From NCBI GenBank assembly GCA_021648425.1, contig JAKISV010000053.1:1-15100 (forward strand): DNA of 15,100 bases, written 5' to 3'. Positions 14,078 to 15,100 of the stretch are shown here, piece by piece. Below the pieces are notes generated by a model. That model had not been told where the DNA came from, did not search any database, and saw only the letters and a list, made by a program, of their open reading frames with translations. The position numbers and the translations under genes were made by a program. Origin of the DNA: Rhizobiaceae bacterium. GTDB taxonomy: Bacteria; Pseudomonadota; Alphaproteobacteria; Rhizobiales; Rhizobiaceae. The number at the start of each line of letters is the position of its first letter. Position 1 is the stretch's first letter.

Positions 14078-14506
14078 ATGACAAAGTCTATTCTTTTACC
14101 CATTGACCTCAATCAGGAGAGTTCCTGGAAACAGGCTTTGCCTGTGGCCTTGAAGATGGCTAAGGCTGATGATGCAAAACTACATGTGTTATGTGTCATA
14201 CCGGACTACGGCATGGCAGTAGTGGGTTCGTTCTTCCCCTCAGACTATGCCAGCAGCGCCATGGCAGATACTGAAAAGTCCCTGACAGAATTCGTAAAGA
14301 ATAATATTCCAGCTGAGATCAATGCTGAAAGCCACGCTCAACACGGTACTATCTATAAGGAAATCCTAAGTGCCGCTGATGATTTGAAATGTGATTTAAT
14401 AGTCATGGCCTCCCATCGTCCCGAAACCAAAGACTATCTGCTGGGCCCCAATGCGGCACGCGTTGTACGCCACGCAAAACAGTCGGTCTTTGTGGTTCGC
14501 GAATAG
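14078..14506 (+). CDS. Universal stress protein (UspA family), TRAP-associated
   Basis: The 142-residue product has the single-domain Usp layout: KSILLPIDLNQESSW at the N-terminus, KADDAKLHVLCVIPDYG, and a C-terminal DLIVMASHRPETKDYLLGPNAARVVRHAKQSVFVVRE. The usual nucleotide-binding loop G-2x-G-9x-G-S/T is weakened: the two leading glycines read Ser and Pro, and the residue after the last glycine is Pro. ATG 14078 follows GGAG; an upstream start at 14033 would overlap the permease gene and lacks a ribosome-binding site. The gene is probably the last of the transporter operon. In Halomonas elongata the Usp TeaD is encoded with the ectoine TRAP transporter TeaABC and modulates its activity, so a similar role in setting import rate is likely here. 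Whether this copy still binds ATP is doubtful. Confidence 0.92.
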   Translation: MTKSILLPIDLNQESSWKQALPVALKMAKADDAKLHVLCVIPDYGMAVVGSFFPSDYASSAMADTEKSLTEFVKNNIPAEINAESHAQHGTIYKEILSAADDLKCDLIVMASHRPETKDYLLGPNAARVVRHAKQSVFVVRE

Positions 14507-14619
14507 TTCAATCCTGTTTTTTGGTAATAATAATTTTTCCGATTAATATGCCTGTTGTGACTTTGTGCACATGATGGCCGCTCAAACGATGTTACATAAA
14601 CTCTGGCAACTTTGACGAG

Positions 14620-14642
14620 AACGGCTGTTATCAAACGCCGTT
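14620..14642 (+). other. Stem-loop just upstream of the ribosome-binding site of the small secreted protein
   Basis: AACGGC (14620-14625) and GCCGTT (14637-14642) pair perfectly around an 11-base loop. The hairpin ends 7 bases before the GGAAGGA Shine-Dalgarno (14649-14655) and could influence translation or message stability. No U tract follows. Confidence 0.3.
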
Positions 14643-14661
14643 GGTATTGGAAGGATTATTT

Positions 14662-14865
14662 ATGAAGCCCTTTAAAAGGTCAGGCCTGATGGCACTCGTA
14701 GCATTGTCCTTGACATTTTCCGCGCTTCCGGTGAACAGCGCGTGGGCTGGCTATCATAAACTAAAATTCCATTCAAACCCCAATCCCCAATATTGCAGCT
14801 GGGTCTATCAGTGGAAATGGGTTTACGGGAAGCGGGTAAAGGTGAAAGTCAAAGTTTGCAATTGA
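14662..14865 (+). CDS. Small secreted protein of unknown function, two cysteines
   Basis: I do not recognise this family. The 67-residue product starts with a clear Sec signal peptide: basic MKPFKR, a hydrophobic stretch LMALVALSLTFSALPV, and a likely cut after AWA (residue 29). The mature part is only about 38 residues, very basic and aromatic (HKLKF, CSWVYQWKWVYGKR), and ends in an alternating Lys/Val strand KRVKVKVKVCN. Cys45 and Cys66 could form one disulfide closing a beta hairpin in the periplasm. ATG 14662 has GGAAGGA six bases upstream; an in-frame TTG at 14641 would lack one. The gene stands 155 bases after uspA with its own leader and is probably a separate unit. Signal peptide and good ribosome-binding site make it credible despite its size. 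Confidence 0.7.
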   Translation: MKPFKRSGLMALVALSLTFSALPVNSAWAGYHKLKFHSNPNPQYCSWVYQWKWVYGKRVKVKVKVCN

Positions 14866-14981
14866 TCAATATGGTCTATTGTTGAACTGTTGGAATACCT
14901 CGTCGCAAATTGGATGCATTTAACAAAACTGCCTATATGTGGTAATATACACAGGTAATTACTCACCCCCAAATACGGACA

Positions 14982-15015
14982 TTTTGCCCTTGATATCAGG
15001 ATATTGTGGGCAAAA
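14982..15015. repeat. Imperfect inverted repeat at the end of the partial minus-strand gene
   Basis: TTTTGCCC and GGGCAAAA (8 bp), then a 3-base mismatch, then ATAT/ATAT around loop CAGG. It overlaps the stop codon of the minus-strand partial gene, where a terminator would be expected. No U tract follows on either strand beyond the stem itself, so terminator function is uncertain. Confidence 0.4.
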
Positions 15016-15100
15016 GGGTCTGAAACGGGGATTTGCCGGAGAGTTTGCCGGTGTCGACCACGGTTCTGACGGCGCAATCGCCTTGTGCTGCCCACATTGA
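14996..15100 (-). CDS. C-terminal 34 codons of an unrecognised gene (5' end outside window)
   Basis: On the minus strand a frame enters from the right edge and ends at a TGA at 14998-14996. It encodes MWAAQGDCAVRTVVDTGK and then LSGKSPFQTLLPTIS. The composition looks like real protein and the stop coincides with a hairpin, unlike the overlapping longer frame (14823-15095), which is arginine-rich and reads through the hairpin. I cannot name the family. The gene converges with the small secreted protein gene. Confidence 0.45.
   Translation of the reverse strand, partial: SMWAAQGDCAVRTVVDTGKLSGKSPFQTLLPTIS

Noticed and set aside
14861..14870. Perfect palindrome ATTGATCAAT overlapping the stop of the small secreted gene
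   Set aside because: Ten bases with no flanking symmetry or U tract; consistent with chance and not evidence of a terminator.
14823..15095. Minus-strand 90-codon frame at the right end
   Set aside because: Arginine-rich shadow that runs through an inverted repeat and overlaps the small secreted gene; another frame (14996-15100) gives more protein-like sequence.
1..15100. CRISPR arrays, tRNA or rRNA genes, insertion sequences, phage or defence genes
   Set aside because: No spaced repeats, cloverleaf sequences, terminal repeats with transposase, or recognisable defence or phage domains were seen on either strand.

Overview
The window looks like a moderately low-GC alphaproteobacterium, probably marine. 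The gene content points this way: a glycine-riboswitch gcvT-gcvH operon, a TAXI-type TRAP transporter with fused permease and UspA, a TadG-like protein, and CaiB/acyl-CoA dehydrogenase catabolism. No rRNA, tRNA, CRISPR array or mobile element was seen, and the species cannot be named from this stretch.

Region 1 (1-2000, minus strand) is the start of a glycine cleavage operon. Two glycine aptamers lie upstream of gcvT, followed by gcvT and a gcvH that breaks off after about 85 codons. The first ~250 bases do not belong to this operon. They carry, on the plus strand and at higher GC, what looks like the end of an RluA-type pseudouridine synthase fused to the start of a methyltransferase. The join falls inside about 25 bases that make sense in both proteins, so I read it as a chimeric junction (assembly or amplification artefact, less likely a real rearrangement). 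gcvP is missing for the same reason.

Region 2 (2046-5963) holds a PAS-PAS-GGDEF-EAL cyclic-di-GMP protein on the minus strand, a very AT-rich 616-base gap, and a solitary TadG-like von Willebrand A protein on the plus strand that ends in an intrinsic terminator.

Region 3 (6050-14506, plus strand) is the most interesting part: a catabolic and transport cluster. It contains a class III CoA-transferase, an acyl-CoA-dehydrogenase-fold enzyme, a thiamine-diphosphate enzyme, a TAXI solute-binding protein, a fused TRAP permease and a UspA protein. The acyl-CoA-dehydrogenase-fold enzyme lacks both possible catalytic glutamates (Gln244, Gly368) and has Arg84. That is the signature described for 3-sulfinopropionyl-CoA desulfinase of Advenella mimigardefordensis. 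The CoA-transferase next to it matches the class III family that activates 3-sulfinopropionate. I therefore propose that the cluster imports an anionic, possibly organosulfur, compound, converts it to a CoA thioester and removes sulfite. The thiamine-diphosphate enzyme would be an additional C-C cleaving step. The desulfinase residues are seen directly; the substrate and the pathway are inference.

Region 4 (14507-15100) has a small secreted cysteine-containing protein of unknown function and the last 34 codons of an unrecognised minus-strand gene.
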